A stretch of 64,000 nucleotides of DNA, taken from Turritopsis dohrnii. Taxonomy: Eukaryota; Cnidaria; Hydrozoa; Anthoathecata; Oceaniidae. A model generated the notes under the pieces. That model was not told the origin of the DNA, searched no databases, and saw only the letters and a program-made list of their open reading frames with translations. How positions within the stretch are numbered: position 1 is the first letter of the stretch; each line of letters begins with the position of its first letter. The stretch spans positions 806,001-870,000 of the forward strand of contig BQMF02000116.1 of assembly GCA_027922465.2 (NCBI GenBank), written 5' to 3'. A program made the position numbers and the translations under genes. Below are positions 33,740 to 47,419 of this stretch, piece after piece.

Positions 33740-35630
33740 GATTGATTGTTAAGTACGTACCTGGACTTTTGACAAGTGTGTGCAATTCCATTTTATACGC
33801 TGATCCTACGCATGTTTACGTCCAGATTCCACGATCCTTAGATACGTTAATCTGTATTGTAATAGTGCAGGATGCTATGAGATTGCTATGGAGGCATGAC
33901 AGTAATTAGGAGCATCTTCTAATCAATGAGTAATTACGAAGATTTAGAGTCTACGTTTTTTTTAAATTAGATTTAATTGAGCGTAAAAAATCTGAATGCT
34001 TACATTGCTTCCTCTGCTTGTTTGTTTACTTGTTTGTTTGTTTGTTTGTTTGTTTGTTAAAATAAAAAGTAATAACAAATCCAATCTTTAAACACCTGAC
34101 TTATGGAAAATATTCAATACTTATGAAAAATTGACGCAGTATAAATAATGAATCTAAATGTTAAGTAGAACTTAGAATTGCATAAAAACGAGGTGACAAA
34201 CGATAACTAGTTAGCACGCGTTAGAGGTACTTTATACGGTCGAACTTTTGCCTTGTCTAATATAAATCAATTGACCTCCGATTAGACATTGTCAATACTT
34301 TTACTTAAGAATGCAAGAGTTTTCATAAGTACAGGTCATTAGAGTAAACTACACTTTAAAAGCAAAACAGCTTTTTATCATCGTTCACCTTCTACCTTCT
34401 ACCTATCTGCCTTCTTCTTTATTCATACGCTTCATACAGTAGAACCTCCATTAAATTAAAGCTTTAGGGAGGGTCCATTGTACTTGCTTTGATGAAGTTC
34501 ATAACGTAACCTTGAATGCTCAAAAGTATCAGTCGTCATTTGTATAGCAAGGCATGTATTAAAGCTCACTCATACAAGAATGCAGAACTTTCTTCAAGTT
34601 TTGTTGTAAGCTGTACCACAGATACATTGCACATCCTTACACCCAAAACCAACGCGTGCTTTATGAAACATTTTCGAAGTATCAAGAATGTACCTAAGTG
34701 TTTTATGACCATGTGTAAATACGAGGTTAGAAACAATAACTCCCTGACAATGCTTTGCTTAAACAGAAATTCAGGAAAGTTTATATACGAGTTTCCGATG
34801 TTAATTACAAAATTACCTGTTTAAATTGAAAATCAAGTAAACTTCTCGAAAATGGATTTCAAGTGCTAACGTGTAGTGAAGGAATCAGCATAACCAAAAT
34901 ATAAATATACCAAAAACAACAGTTGAAAGTAATATTTAAATAAAGTATTAGCTGTGGTGATCGTCAGATTAATCCGTATTGCAAACGCATCAATTGTAAA
35001 CAAAGATAAAATCATGTAGTATGTAATTAGTAATTACATTCGAAGCTGACATTTCATTGGCTGAAAAACATATTTGTACCTCATTTGCCAGCAACTTTTG
35101 TCATTATTTGCAATTAATCGATTTAACTCTTGATCGCTAATTCTTTACAAGCGTTGTATGAGTGTTTAATTTGTTTCAATGTCGTCATCATTGAGTGTTT
35201 AAATCTCATTGCTTGTAACCACATGCTTGACCACGATGTATAAAATGCAAGTCGTTTGTGATCACTGTTTATGTATTTTTAGTTAAATTCTGTTATACAG
35301 TATGGTATGCGACTTTCACGCAACGTATAAGTATGTATACTAAAAGAAGAAAAAATAAGGAAAAAAGACAGCCTCGTACCCAGGGTTTCTTGCCTTTTCT
35401 TTGTTTTATCGAAAAACAAACATCTTTCGGACGACTTTCCAATTATGTAACAGAATGAGTAAATCTTCCCAGAGCAGATAAACCAAATTTTTCAAACATA
35501 TTCGCTATTATGAGTTCATTCTTTGCTTCAATGAAATTGATTATAGTGATGACATTCAATTTTCTTTACCGGTATTTAGGAACATGAGATGGAAATGGAA
35601 AAGAGCGGAAGCAACAAGAAAAAACTTGTA
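33740..35630. other. Gene-free stretch with a TTTG microsatellite
   Basis: A (TTTG)n run lies at 34017-34058. A pogo-like terminus, TACAGTAGAACCTCC, is at 34436. An open frame of 102 codons at 34516-34824 has no recognisable features and is not called. Confidence 0.45.
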
Positions 35631-35637
35631 AATTGTA

Positions 35638-35707
35638 ACTAGAAGCCTCATGACTTGAATAATTTACGCATTAAGCCTAGAGGAAATAGCTTTAGACTAA
35701 TTTTCAA
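35638..35707. repeat. Left arm of a degenerate long inverted repeat
   Basis: AACTAGAAGCCTCA, AAGCCTAGAGGAAATAGC and TTTAG(A/G)CTAAT are repeated inverted at about 39824-39893. A second nested pair is 36390-36450 (AAACTTGGGAATTTCAAAGA) and, inverted, 39496-39556. This suggests an old inverted duplication or element centred near 37.8 kb. Confidence 0.65.
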
Positions 35708-35841
35708 GATATCTGAATGAAGTTCGAAAAGTCGTTTTATTTGCGTTTTGGGGTTTTCCAATCATAACTAGTGTTTAATTCCTATTGTGTTAGAAAACAT
35801 ATTCAAAATTATTTTATAATGACATTAGAATATTGTATTTC

Positions 35842-35964
35842 GATGCGAGGGTGCATCAGGATAATGTAACATGTGATGCAAGGGGGCATCAAGATAACAT
35901 AACATGTGATGCGAGGGTGCATCAGGATAGTCTAACATGTGAAACGAGGGTGCATCAGAATAAT
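35842..35964. repeat. 33-34-bp tandem repeat, 3.6 copies
   Basis: The unit begins GATGCGAGGGTGCATCAGGA and ends AACATGT. GATGC and GCATC form a small palindrome inside each unit. Confidence 0.85.
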
Positions 35965-36469
35965 GAATTTGCGTATGTTTAGCTAAGTAAAATATTAGTC
36001 AATTGTAAACATTGTTTCAGACCCACCTTGCTGCATTTACAAAGTCTTGTAAATGTGCTGTTCAGTTCCTTACGGTTTCTTTTAGAACAAGTTCAGTTTT
36101 TTATAACGAGACAGGCTGAGCACCCACTTTGGCATCGGGGTTCTAAAAGTTTTTATCCGGGGGTAATTGAACAGCAGTTTTTCAACAAAGAAAGAAAGAG
36201 AAAGGGATAGCTATTCAACATTTGTTATCAGACAACTTTGTACATTTTAAAGTTGCATTTTATGCGATGAAATACTTATAGTCTATACAACTTATTCTTG
36301 TAATTACCATGTACACGTTCTAGTCACGACGTTCTGGTACGACATCTACTATCGAAGTATAATATAAAACCTGTCTCCAGTCGATATAGTAGAAACTTGG
36401 GAATTTCAAAGATTTTAATCCATGACAGTTAACAGGATAACAAGAAGACAAAAATTATACTGTTTATCG

Positions 36470-36710
36470 CGCTATACTAATCCGCAATGTGTGTAACACA
36501 TTTAACTTAGAGAGTGATGGTTTTTTTCAAAATTTACGGTCAAAATCTTCTTAATCGTGGTCATATAGCGGTAGTTAGTCCATTCGCCAACATATGCCCA
36601 AATAAAAAGGCCGAAATGAAACCGTTTCCTACTACATCAAAATGAGGGAATGGTGGTTTTGAACAAGGATCTTATATATGGGGAAGCCCCGGCGTTGATC
36701 GTTTTTATTG
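36470..36710. repeat. Repeat shared with 40320-40500
   Basis: TATACTAATCCGCAAT, TTAGAGAGTGA, ACGGTCAAAATCTTCTTA and TATATGGGGAAGCCCC occur in the same order at 40325-40495, so this is a dispersed direct repeat. A companion block with TTTCCGCGC, AGGAAATTGTTTG, TCTATCTATC and CCGTTTTCGGA is at 37567-37690 and 40102-40200. Confidence 0.7.
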
Positions 36711-38719
36711 GCTAATGAAGGAAAACTCTTGAATTACGCTATTTTGATTGGCTGAAAAATTCATAGCAACGGAGTTCGTTAATAAGGTTCTTCATTTCTG
36801 CTGTTCTTTTGAAGAAGAAACGGGAAAGTTTTAATGTATAATAATAAAACTTTTATTGTTATACTTTTACTGTTATTGTATTGTATTGTAGAACATGCGT
36901 AAGTGAGTTATCAAGTATTAGTGTACAGACGTGCAGTGCAAAGTGCAGTGAAAGTTGTTTAAAAATGGCTGCAGAAAAGATGATGTTTATTTTGTTACTC
37001 GTCATTTTTATTCACGACAATCTTTTCAGGAGAAGTTTGGTGGGTTTATTTACGTATTTTAGGTATATAAAAGACTTATAATTAACGTTTGCAGTAGAAA
37101 AGTGTGCTGGAAAGTAAATGAAGTGTTACAAAAAGTGTTATTAATATTTGTTTACAGGTATGAATATAGAAAGTAAACAGTTTAGAAGTGTTTGAAAATG
37201 GCTGCAGAAGATGATCAATGTTGTTTACAAACATGATGAGGTGAATTGGTTTTGAAAGGTATCCTCTTATGTTTGAAGTTAAACCAAAGTTAAAATAGTA
37301 TATATCTATTTAGTTAGAACACAGTTAGTATGCTGAATAAATAAAGAATGCAGGGTTTTTTACTGTTGTGTTTTGAATTAGCCAGCAGAGGAGATTTTAC
37401 CCTGTTTTCAAAAATGGTTCCATAGAATGTTTTCAGTTGTTAAAAATTTTTTAGCTGTACAAATTTCTGTCTTTACGTTTGTGTTTTCAATTATTATTTT
37501 TAAGGTAAATTTGTTCTCGAACATTCTTTTAGTTTGAATTTATTCTTATTTTTTTTCTTATTTTTCAATTTCCGCGCCTTAGCGAAGGAAATTGTTTGAT
37601 TTAGACATTCTATCTATCTAACTCTCTCCGTAACAGTTTTTTGCCGTTTTCGGAAAGTCCGTTCGGATTTCGGATTGTTTGTTTATTCAGAATCGTTAAT
37701 GACAGACCCAAAACTCTATGCAAAATGTAATACAAAAAGGCCACTTTCAATAATAATTCACAAAAAATAATAAGCTTTTTATACTTTTCAAATACTTTTA
37801 GAAGTTATTTTAGCCGTTTTATATTTAAAAACTTCCCAATTCAATTATCTTTAAAATTTCTTTAAAAAGTCAGTAAAATATGCACACCGAACACGTGAAT
37901 CGTTCTCGAACCGTTTGGTTTATGTTTTGAGGAAATTGTAGGTAGAGAAGCTTTGAAGAAGAGTTTTAAGACTTTATCTACTATTGCAATCGAAATATAA
38001 TCATAAGAACATTCCTTATGGAGGAAATATTGATGTTTAGCTGACTCTGGGAAAAATTCTTGAAAAAGGTGAAGGTTTGATAGAAACGAAACTTTGCTGT
38101 GAAAAAAACTTTCAATATCGCAGCAGAAAATGTATTATAGTATCAAAACATTACTGGTGAATACGTCTTATCAATAAATGCATGAAACATGTTCATTTCA
38201 TTTAATAAATATTACACCGAAAGTTGAAGATATTGAAAAAAAATAAACAAATGAAATTGTCATAGCAGCACAAATCATTAGTGAATGAATTGACCCAAAC
38301 ATACATACATACTGAAAGTATAAACATGTGCAAGATATTGGTGAACGATATGTCTTATAAAACTGCTTTTCTGGCTCCGAAACGTCATAGTGAATTGAAA
38401 AGCGGTAATAAACTAAAGAAAGGAGTAATTTGGGGAATTCCGGGACTGTTTCAAATTATTCATCACTGTACAATGCTTGGTCAAGCTATCACTTGTGTGG
38501 AACTGATTATTTTTAAATTCACATTTAAAAGAATTTAAGATGACATTGTTCAAAATAATCCTGCAAACCGTCAATGGAGGCAATGATTTAGTTTGGATAT
38601 ATGTCAGAGGAAAAGAAACTTTGGATGATGATTAGAATCCAACCAATTATATACATAAAATAAGATCACTAAAGCCTTGTGAAAATTTGGAGTGTAACAT
38701 GTTCTAGGGCACAATATCT

Positions 38720-39137
38720 TAAGGGGATTTTTTTTGCGTGGATTAAGTTTTGCAACTTTTGCGAAATTTGGCCAAATTCGCAAAAAATAAATCCACGCAA
38801 AACATCAAGACATGAACAATTCACGAAAATAAATTCACGCCAAATTTCATGATTTTATTTGCTCATTTTTTGGCTCTGTGTACCTTTTATATATTAACTA
38901 TTTCCTTGTACTTATCAAGCACCGATTGGTTTTGCAATGTGGCAGGCATGGAAATGATGATTTTTACTGTTACTTCTAAGCTATATTATAAAGTACACAC
39001 ATTGCACTTTGTGCCCATTCGCAAATATAAATCCAAACATTTTCCTTGAGAAGCTCTGACTCGAAAAAATTAATCCACGCAAAACGCTCTCAAACCTTGG
39101 CTCGCAAAAATTAGTCCACGCAAAAAAAATCCCCTTA
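38720..39137. mobile_element. 418-bp MITE with TAAGGGGATTTTTTTTGCGT ends
   Basis: The left end reads TAAGGGGATTTTTTTTGCGT and the right end is its near-perfect inverse (ACGCAAAAAAAATCCCCTTA). Internal TCCACGCAAAA and TTCGCAAAAA words recur in both orientations. No coding capacity. Related words occur at 7490-7600 and 10300-10800. Confidence 0.8.
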
Positions 39138-41379
39138 GGTACATCATGTTCGAAAAGAACATTTTCATACAGATCCTAGCAAAGTTTCATTGTGTCATTT
39201 GTTTTTTCGTGCACATTGGTGTTATTTATAGACACCATAGAAGTGGTAATATGCAGACAGTTGTGGATCTAGAGTGTAGTCGCAACTTGTGGAGAAGCGC
39301 ATTAACATAAGTTGTGAATTCAGTTCATATTATCAATGGGGTTATTTGAACCTTTTTCTTTTATGTTTGAATTGCTAACACTCCCCTACACAAGTTGCGG
39401 CTTACCTCTGGATCCGCCACAGGCAGGTTAAGTAGAAATAGATTTTCGTATTGTATATTATGTTGATTTAAGTTATGTATATAATTTTTATCTTCTTGTA
39501 ATCCTGTTAAATGTCATGGATTAAAATCTTTGAAATGCCCAAGTTTCTCCTGCTCCTATTAATGCAAGTTATGAACAATTTCAATGTTTATTTAAATACA
39601 TATTACCAACAATGTTTACTTAAATATATTACCGAATTCACATTTTTGACAAAATTTGGAAGGTGTGCACAAATAACAATTGGAAGGTCCTGATATTAAA
39701 GTTGACAGTTACTTGCAGATTTTTCCCTGATTTTTCCTTGATTTTCAAATGATTTTGGTTCACTTCTATCGAATATCATTTTATTCTTCATGTGAACCAT
39801 AAGTCATACTTTGGGAATTGTGATTAGCCTAAAGCTATTTCCTCTAGGCCTGATGCGGAAATTGTTCAAGCCCTGAGGCTTCTAGTTTCTTTTTAATATC
39901 GACATAGTACGATTAGGTTTTCTGTAATATATATATATGCATTCAAAATCTTTTTTCTTTTAGAAAATCAAAATAAAAAATACAATAACAATAAATAAAT
40001 GAAATTCATGGTTTGATATCATGATGTCGATGATTGGTCAAGAACAGATTATCCATTTTAAAAATTCTGAAAAAAAGACACACAGTTACAAGGTAATTCA
40101 ATTTCCGCGCGCTATGTGTAGGAAATTGTTTGGTTTACACATTGTATCTATCTATCTGTGTAACAATTTTTCGTCGTTTTCGGATAACATCCGATACAAG
40201 ATATTTTCGGGTTCGGGTTTATGCGGTTGTAAAATACAGACCTTGGAATCAATAAGATAGAATACGGTGACACAACAAAAACTTATTTGTTATCTGAATA
40301 TTAAGCGTACATTGCGTTTATCTTATTATACTAATTCGCGATTGTGCATACCACTTTTATTTTAGAGAGTGACATATTTACTTTTTTTTTTCTCGGTCAA
40401 AACCTTCTTATTTTTTCCATTTTCGTCGTAAAACCACGTAGAAGCGAGAGCGTTTTTACGATTAGTATATGGGGAAGCCCCGCCGCTGATCGTTTTCATT
40501 TATATAAAAAAGAATGCAATTGAATGAAAGAAAAAAACATTGGTGACCTTCCCAGACACGTGTGTGTCAAAAAATGTAGACTTGATATTTTGAGCGAATG
40601 CAACAATTTTTTTTTTGATTTTTATACTTGGGGCTATTAAAAGGCACTAATCTTTTTCTCTTTCATTCAATTGCATTCTTTTTTAATGAATTTATGTATT
40701 ATGAAGAATTCTGTGTTTTTCTCTTCAAATCGTGTACTATTCCAGTTTCTGGCCAGTTATCCCTTAAAAATGGTCAAGATCTTGTTCCAAGTCACTACAT
40801 GATGAGAGATTAAAGGCATTTAATTATAGTGGAAAACCAAAGTATTCGTGAATATAAGGCAAAATGAATATTTCTCTCTGAAACATCTGACATAGACCGA
40901 TATTAAAATATTTTGGAAGGTGGACAATATGAACACTGGCACTTGTTTCCAAGGATCTTGAACTAAACGTTATTGACCTTCCTAATTAACTGTTATGCAA
41001 GATTTCTTGACAAGGAACATTTTTCCAAGAAAGGTTTTCGAATTGTGATGCCAATGCTTCATTGAAGGGTAAGATAAAACTTCAAATTGAAATTGCAAGA
41101 TCATAATTCCATAAAACAGCTCTACATCCAAAGTAATTGTTTAAAAAAGAGAGAAAAAAGAGGCAAAGTAAAATATTTTCAAAAACTTTAGAATTATTTA
41201 ACTTTGATTCGATAATCATTAGTTAAACCCAAACTAACTTTAATAAGGAAAAAAAAGTATATAATAAAACACGACGACAAATTTGTAAAATTAAGCAAAG
41301 GCTTTTCGATATATTATATCATCTTCAGTGCTAAAAGTAAAATGTTAAATTAATTTTAAAGATTTGTCGTCCTGTTTGA

Positions 41380-42062
41380 TTATATTTGCAAACTGACATG
41401 GATAATAAAAACAAAAAAAGAGACTGACTTTCTCATGGCAGGCATAGCTTTGTTGTCAACTTTTAATTTTAGTGTCTTGTTTTCAGCTTGTTTGATTTTG
41501 CCAACATTCTGTTCAAGATTCTTAAAAATAAAGTCACATAGATTTTCATTTGCATATGTCACCATCAGTGATGTATATAGTTAGAATTGTCTGTACAATG
41601 TTTTCCACTCTTCGTTAGTGTTTGTTACTGTTTGAGAAGTTGCCTTTCGATAGCATATGGAATGTACCCAGAAACATAATGTAGAGTTTTTCTTCTCCTG
41701 GTGTCAACTTTTAATGACTTGCTTCCACAAAACAATCTTTAACTAAATACTTGGTTTTTTCCTTTAACATTACTCGAAAAAGTCCCAAATAAACTGAAGT
41801 AGGATTACAAGCTCAAGCTCAATGTTTTCATGCATGGAATGAATTATATCTTTCCAGGAGTTCATAATCCTAATTTTGTGAAATTTCGAAAACATAAGTG
41901 CCTCTTGTAAAAAAAAAGATTCTTATATTTCTTCCAGCATTCTTTACAAGAGTAACTGAATGCAGATGACTGATAATCTTCGATATTTTCAAAGACCTCA
42001 ACAACTTTTAATACATCATTATCATCCCCAACAAAAACAACAGTGGGAATTTGTGAAGTAAC
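41380..42062 (-). pseudogene. Decayed coding remnant ending at the GACGTC repeat
   Basis: On the minus strand the segment next to the repeat reads QIPTVVFVGDDNDVLKVVEV then YSCKECWKKYKN. Further on RRRKTLHYVSGYIPYAIERQ is legible between stops. It looks like pieces of a transposon-type protein, but no family was pinned down. It could be the continuation of the acidic exon at 60216-60373; see the findings. Confidence 0.3.
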
Positions 42063-42500
42063 TCAGTGGGCACACGACGTCTTTGAGACGTCTCATTCGT
42101 GAAATGGTCGTTTGGTTTTGAGATCGTTTTGCGACGTCGTAGGGACGTCTGAAACTGGGACGTCGCAATTGGGATCCTTTTAAGATCAATTTGGGACCTG
42201 ATAAAAATTGTCAAATTTCATTCTGCAGTCATTAAACAGTATAAATCGAGTAATACTAACATGTTTATATGGAATTTACATTCGTATCGAATTCTGTTTA
42301 TTGGTCGTGTGAGGGATGATTTTACGACGTTTTTGGGACGTCTTTACACAGATTAAATAACGACCTTCGAAACAATTATTAATTTAGGATCATTTTGCGA
42401 CGTCGTAGAGACGTCTGAAAATGGGACGTCGCAATTGGGATCCTTTTACGATCAAATTGCAATCTGATGAAAATTTTCAAATTTCATTCGGCAGTCATTA
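42063..42500. repeat. GACGTC-rich element end, left cluster
   Basis: It begins CAGTGGGCACACGACGTC. A block with TTTTGCGACGTCGTAG, GACGTCTGAAA, GGGACGTCGCAATTGGGATC and CAGTCATTAAACAGTA occurs twice, near 42125-42245 and 42390-42510. The outer end matches, inverted, the end at 60212. ORFs across it are chance. Confidence 0.65.
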
Positions 42501-42514
42501 AACAGTAAAAAGTT

Positions 42515-43680
42515 TTCAACCATGGTTTTTTTTTGTTGAAAAGGTGTAAATGGGAGCACAACGACATACGTGTGTGAACAAGCCATGTTTTTCCTTGTTT
42601 AAACACATGCACCACTGAATACTAAATTCGCTAAAATGTGACTCAAATAAAAACGCCCATAGCTTTCTTCAGAAAATAATTGAGAGCTCTACAAAATAGC
42701 TTGTGACTGGAAAGCTAAATGATATAGCTAGGCAATAAAAGTAATTTTAAAGGATTTCCAATGTTGTATTTTTATATTACATGAATTCATTGACAAATGC
42801 GAAACAAGAATAAACATTTTCAGACACTTTAATGCGTAAAACATTTACTACCTTTTTCCATATTTTTTCGTAATACTTTTCTCATGTACTTCATTTGAAC
42901 TCGAAACGATAGTCTTATTGTTTGAAGATACACTAATATTTCACGCCAAGAATAGGTCTCTTATTGTTTAAAATTTATTTTCGGAAAGGCAGTTTTAGTC
43001 AATCCAGAGGGCCCCCAATATTTATTTCGTGTCTACGGCACTGCCAATCATAAATACGTAAGACAAAGAGAAATTCCCGGGTTATAAAATTCACGTGTGA
43101 TATAGAAAGTTTCAAAAGCAAAGACTTTCTTGTAAGAAAAGGTTAATACTGTTAATAACGATACATGTAACATAAGTTTCGATAAAAGACGTTTAGATAA
43201 AACTTAGAAGAATTAATTAAACATGGCGTTTTGTCAAAGGTAAACTGGCAAAGTGTATATGAAAAAACACCTTGAAAAGATACGATCCTGTTCGATGAAA
43301 TTAACGGTGAGTTTCTGTTTTCTGAATCCATTCGGCGGGTATATTTATACATATTTATACATTCTTGTTGAACTTAGTTTCAGCATTCCAGCATCAGAAA
43401 AGCACTGTAGATGACATAAAAAACTTCCGTTGATGCTCAAAGATCTCCTGATCGATAATGAGGTTGGCGAAATTTCAAAAAGGCTAGCCGAAAGGAGTTT
43501 TAAATGTGGAAATACATGTGATTCAAAATTTTATAATTTGATGACAAATTAGCTAGTATATATTGAACTGTAAATTGTTGCGTTGTAAACTTTTAAAAAG
43601 AATTAAAATGGAGACATCTATTGAATTTGTATGTTTTGTTGTTTTGATGATCCCAACATAGATCGCCTATGATCCCAGAA
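42515..43680. other. Gene-free stretch
   Basis: Nothing recognised except scattered A+T-rich sequence. A short GACGTC piece (43700-43720) abuts the LINE. Confidence 0.4.
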
Positions 43681-43756
43681 GAAGGAGGTTGTTAATCGGA
43701 CGTCTCTACGATGTCGTTACGGCCAGAGATTGTCGTTGCGGTATCCAAATCTTTTA

Positions 43757-46700
43757 AATTACGTCACCATACCGGAGAGGAGGCGGAGTTGGTCTTTACA
43801 TAAAAGACAGCATCACTTACATAATACGAACAGACATCAACAAGCTGGATACAACCATGGAACATATTTGGATAGAAATAAAAGGCAAAAATCGAAACAA
43901 CAAACTCCTGTTGGGTACCCTGTACCAACCTGATTCAGATAACGCCTCAAAATGTTTATGGGTAGAGAAACTTGAATCACTCTTGGCAAAGATCAACAAT
44001 ATCTGGGATGGTTCTATCATATTAACTGGAGATATGAAAATTAACCTTAATACAAACAACACAGTGGTTAACAAGTACAAAAGCTGTCTGACACTATTTA
44101 ATTTAAAAAATGTCGTCGACCTGCCCACAAGAAACGGCGTCAGTTTAATCGATCATATCATCACCAACATCCCAAACAAATTAACAACTAGTGGAGTCAT
44201 TCCATGCGAAACAATAAGTGACCACGATGCGCCATTCATCAGTGTAAAAGTCCCCAACAATATATACACACCACGTTACAAATTCATCCGTAATTTCAAA
44301 AATTTTGACATCAACATATATCGGGAAGATTTCAATCAGCTACCACTTGATGTAATATACAGTTTCGATGATCCAGGTGAGCAACTTCACATTTTGAACG
44401 ATCTTATACTAAAATGTATCGAAAACCACGCTCCTGTTCGTCGCTACAAAATCACCAGACCACCAGCACCATGGATGAAAGATCTCCGAATCAACGAATT
44501 CCAACGGCAAAGGAATCTTCTCCGGAAGACAGCTCATGAAACACAAAGTACCATTGATTGGCTGTCATTCCGCAACATAAGAAACGAATAAAAAAGGGCA
44601 ATACGGGAAACCAAAAGATCATTTTACAGAAAAGCGCTATCTTCGAATCGACCTAAAGAAGTATGGAACACCATACATCGAATTTTAACACCAAATAAGA
44701 AATCCATAGATATTGACTCATCCATTCTAAACAAGCATTACAACACTGTCGCAGAAAAACTTACAAACAAACAAACAACAACCAACATAGAGCTGCATCA
44801 AACCATTAATGATCTGCCTAATGGTACACAAGGTTTCGCAATCCAGCCGACCACATACAATGAAGTCAAAACAGCATTACAGAAAATCTGGAATGATTGC
44901 TCCACCGGAAATGACAATATCCCTATCAACCTTATCAAGCCAGTAAGCGAAAAGCTCATCTCTCCACTTACACATATAATAAACGGATTTATAAACCAAA
45001 GACTTTCCCTGACGCTTGGAAACCACTAGAATCAGTCCGATTCCGAAAGTTGTAGCTCCATCACAAGCATCAGACTACCGACCAATATCTGTTCTTCCTG
45101 TTCTTTCAAAAGTATTCGAAAGAATAGTCCTCCAACAAATGTTAACGTACATTGAGGGCGTATACCAATCTTCTCAATATGGATTCCGTAAATCCAGATC
45201 CACCGTAACATGCTTATTAAAATTAAAAGACGATATCCTTAAAACAATGAAGAAAGGAGAAGTCACTCTCGCATTATTTGTCGACTACTCAAAGGCATTT
45301 GACACGATTGACTATAACATTCTAATAAAAAAGCTACACGCGTTAAATTTTTCAAAACCGTTCTTACACTGGCTGACAGAATACATCACAAACCGCAAAC
45401 ATTATGTACAAATAGACAGCAGATCATCACCCGTTCTTAACACGAAATTTGGTGTACACCAAGGGTCGATACTTGGACCAATCATTTTCAACCTATACGT
45501 AACAGATATGCCACACTACCTCAATGCTTCGGATTCATTACAATATGCTGATGACACAACCATTTATATTCACAGTAAACCACATCAAACCAAAGATAAG
45601 GCAATGAATCTCACAGAAGATCTACAAAATCTAAAGAACTGGTCTTCCAATTCAAACTTAATTTTCAATCCTATGAAAACAACAACAATGCTATTCTCTA
45701 CAAAGCAGTTATCACATCTTCACAATATAGATGACATCGCCAACAAAACCACGATTGCTGGACATCCGCTTAACACTGTAGACCATAATACTCGGCGTCA
45801 CCTTTACCCAACATCTTGAGTGGAAAGATCACATCAATACCATCACCAAAAAATGCTTCAGCACACTAAAAACACTCAAACATCTCAAACGATTAATCCC
45901 TTTCTCACTAAAGAAACAGTTAGCTACCTCCCTCGTTTTATCTCAACTTGAATACGGAAATGCAGTATACTTAAAGTTTATTCCAAAAGCTTGTGGACAC
46001 TTTACTTTTTTAAACTTTTCTCAGCACCGATTTATGCTATATTCAAAAGTTATACACCGTTGGAAAGCTGAGAAAATGTGGGATATTCTACGCGAAAAAG
46101 TTTTTCAAAATTTTCATAAATTGAAGAAGAAAATCGAAGAAGAAAAAAAAGTCGTTTTTTTCTAAGGGTGGTACAAGCTTGATTTTTACATAGTTGGAAA
46201 GAGGAATCCTTGGCGATTACGATTATGTAATTTTTTTTTCAAAAAATTATTTATTTCGAAAGATACAGGAGGGGAAAGTGACCCATGTAAACAAACCAAA
46301 AAAATGACTTTTTGAAAAAAACCGGGGGTATGAAAACAGACTTTTTTTCTGTTTACATTCAAAACGATTTGTAACTGTTATTAATTAATTTGTAACAATT
46401 TTTAATTTCCTCTGGGATTTAACAAAGATCTGTTACACTTCTTTTGAAATGCAATGTAAAATTTATAATGCTTTGTACAATGTGAATTCTTTTCAATATA
46501 ATTGCTTTATTGAAATTAAAAAAAAAGATTCATGCTAATGTTTTACGATGCAACATATAAAGAAGATGATTAAATACTAAATGACACTTTCTACTATATG
46601 ACTGTTTTCATACCCCCGGTTTTTTTCAAAAAAGTCATTTTTTTGGTTTGTTTACATGGGTCACTTTCCCCTCCTGTATCTTTCGAAATAAATAATTTTT

Positions 46701-47412
46701 TGAAAAAAAAATTACATAATCGTAATCGCCAAGGATTCCTCTTTCCAACTATGTAAAAATCAAGCTTGTACCACCCTTAGAAAAAAACGACCATTTTTTC
46801 TTCTTCGATTTTCTTCTTCAATTTATGAAAATTTTGAAAAACTTTTTCGCGTAGAATATTCCACATTTTCTCAGCTTTCCAACGGTGTATAACTTTTGAA
46901 TATAGCATAAATCGGTGCTGAGAAAAGTTTAAAAAAGTAAAGTGTCCACAAGCTTTTGGAATAAACTTTAGGTACAACACCGCAATATTTGGTAAAACGT
47001 CTACAGAAGGTCCAAAACGCAGCAGCTGGTTTTGTGTACAACAAATTCGGGAACATTCATGATGTCATTAATCTGTCTTGGTTGCCTGTAATCGAACAAC
47101 ACGAATATGGGATTGCTGTTCTTGCTTTTAAAGGCATGAACGACTTAAACGCTCCATCAAACATTGGTGTAGAACACAAAAAAGACGCACGCACATTAAG
47201 AAGTAATACAGCGAACACTGGTATAATGTTAAAATGCAACGGAAAAGCCATTACATTCCAACAAGAAGCTGAAAATATCTTCAATGCCTTGCCAAAGTCA
47301 GCACGAAACTCGACCACACTACACGAATTCAAACATGAGACGAAGAAATTCCTAAAGGACAAAGCTTTCGCAAGAACATTAAGTATGTAAAAAAAAAAAA
47401 AAAAAAAAAAAA
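43757..47412 (+). mobile_element. CR1/Jockey-like LINE, broken, with poly(A) tail
   Basis: An APE-type endonuclease (43757-44591) is followed by a reverse transcriptase (about 44592-45819, then 46970-47390) and a poly(A) run at 47388-47412. Endonuclease motifs: GGGVGLYIKDS, GTLYQP, LTGDMKIN, DHIITN and ISDHDAPFI. RT motifs: DYRPISVLPVLSKVFERI, FVDYSKAFDTIDY, GVHQGSILGPIIFNLYV and QYADDTTIYI. Breaks: a TAA at 44589, a slip near 45008, a slip near 45795, and a foldback element at 45974-46968. After excision of that element the frame reads NAVYL then GTTPQYLVKRLQKVQ. The 5' end is truncated or unrecognised. The clade is inferred from motif style. Confidence 0.85.
45974..46968. mobile_element. 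995-bp foldback element, TA duplication, in the LINE
   Basis: Terminal inverted repeats of about 360-375 bp begin AAGTTTATTCC. TA is duplicated (45972-45973, 46969-46970), and the LINE frame is restored if one TA is kept. The word ACCGTTGGAAAG lies exactly 82 bp from each end (46056; complement ending 46886). The centre (46350-46605) is A+T-rich without coding. The 67-codon frame inside the right arm is chance. Confidence 0.9.
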
Positions 47413-47419
47413 ATTGTTT

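Noticed and set aside
34516..34824. 102-codon ORF in gene-poor DNA
   Set aside because: No domain, no splice context and no repeat relationship; composition is like the surroundings.
46777..47056. 67- and 61-codon minus-strand ORFs in the foldback element
   Set aside because: The sequence is part of an inverted-repeat arm, and its partner arm at 45974 reads the same on the other strand with changes that break it.
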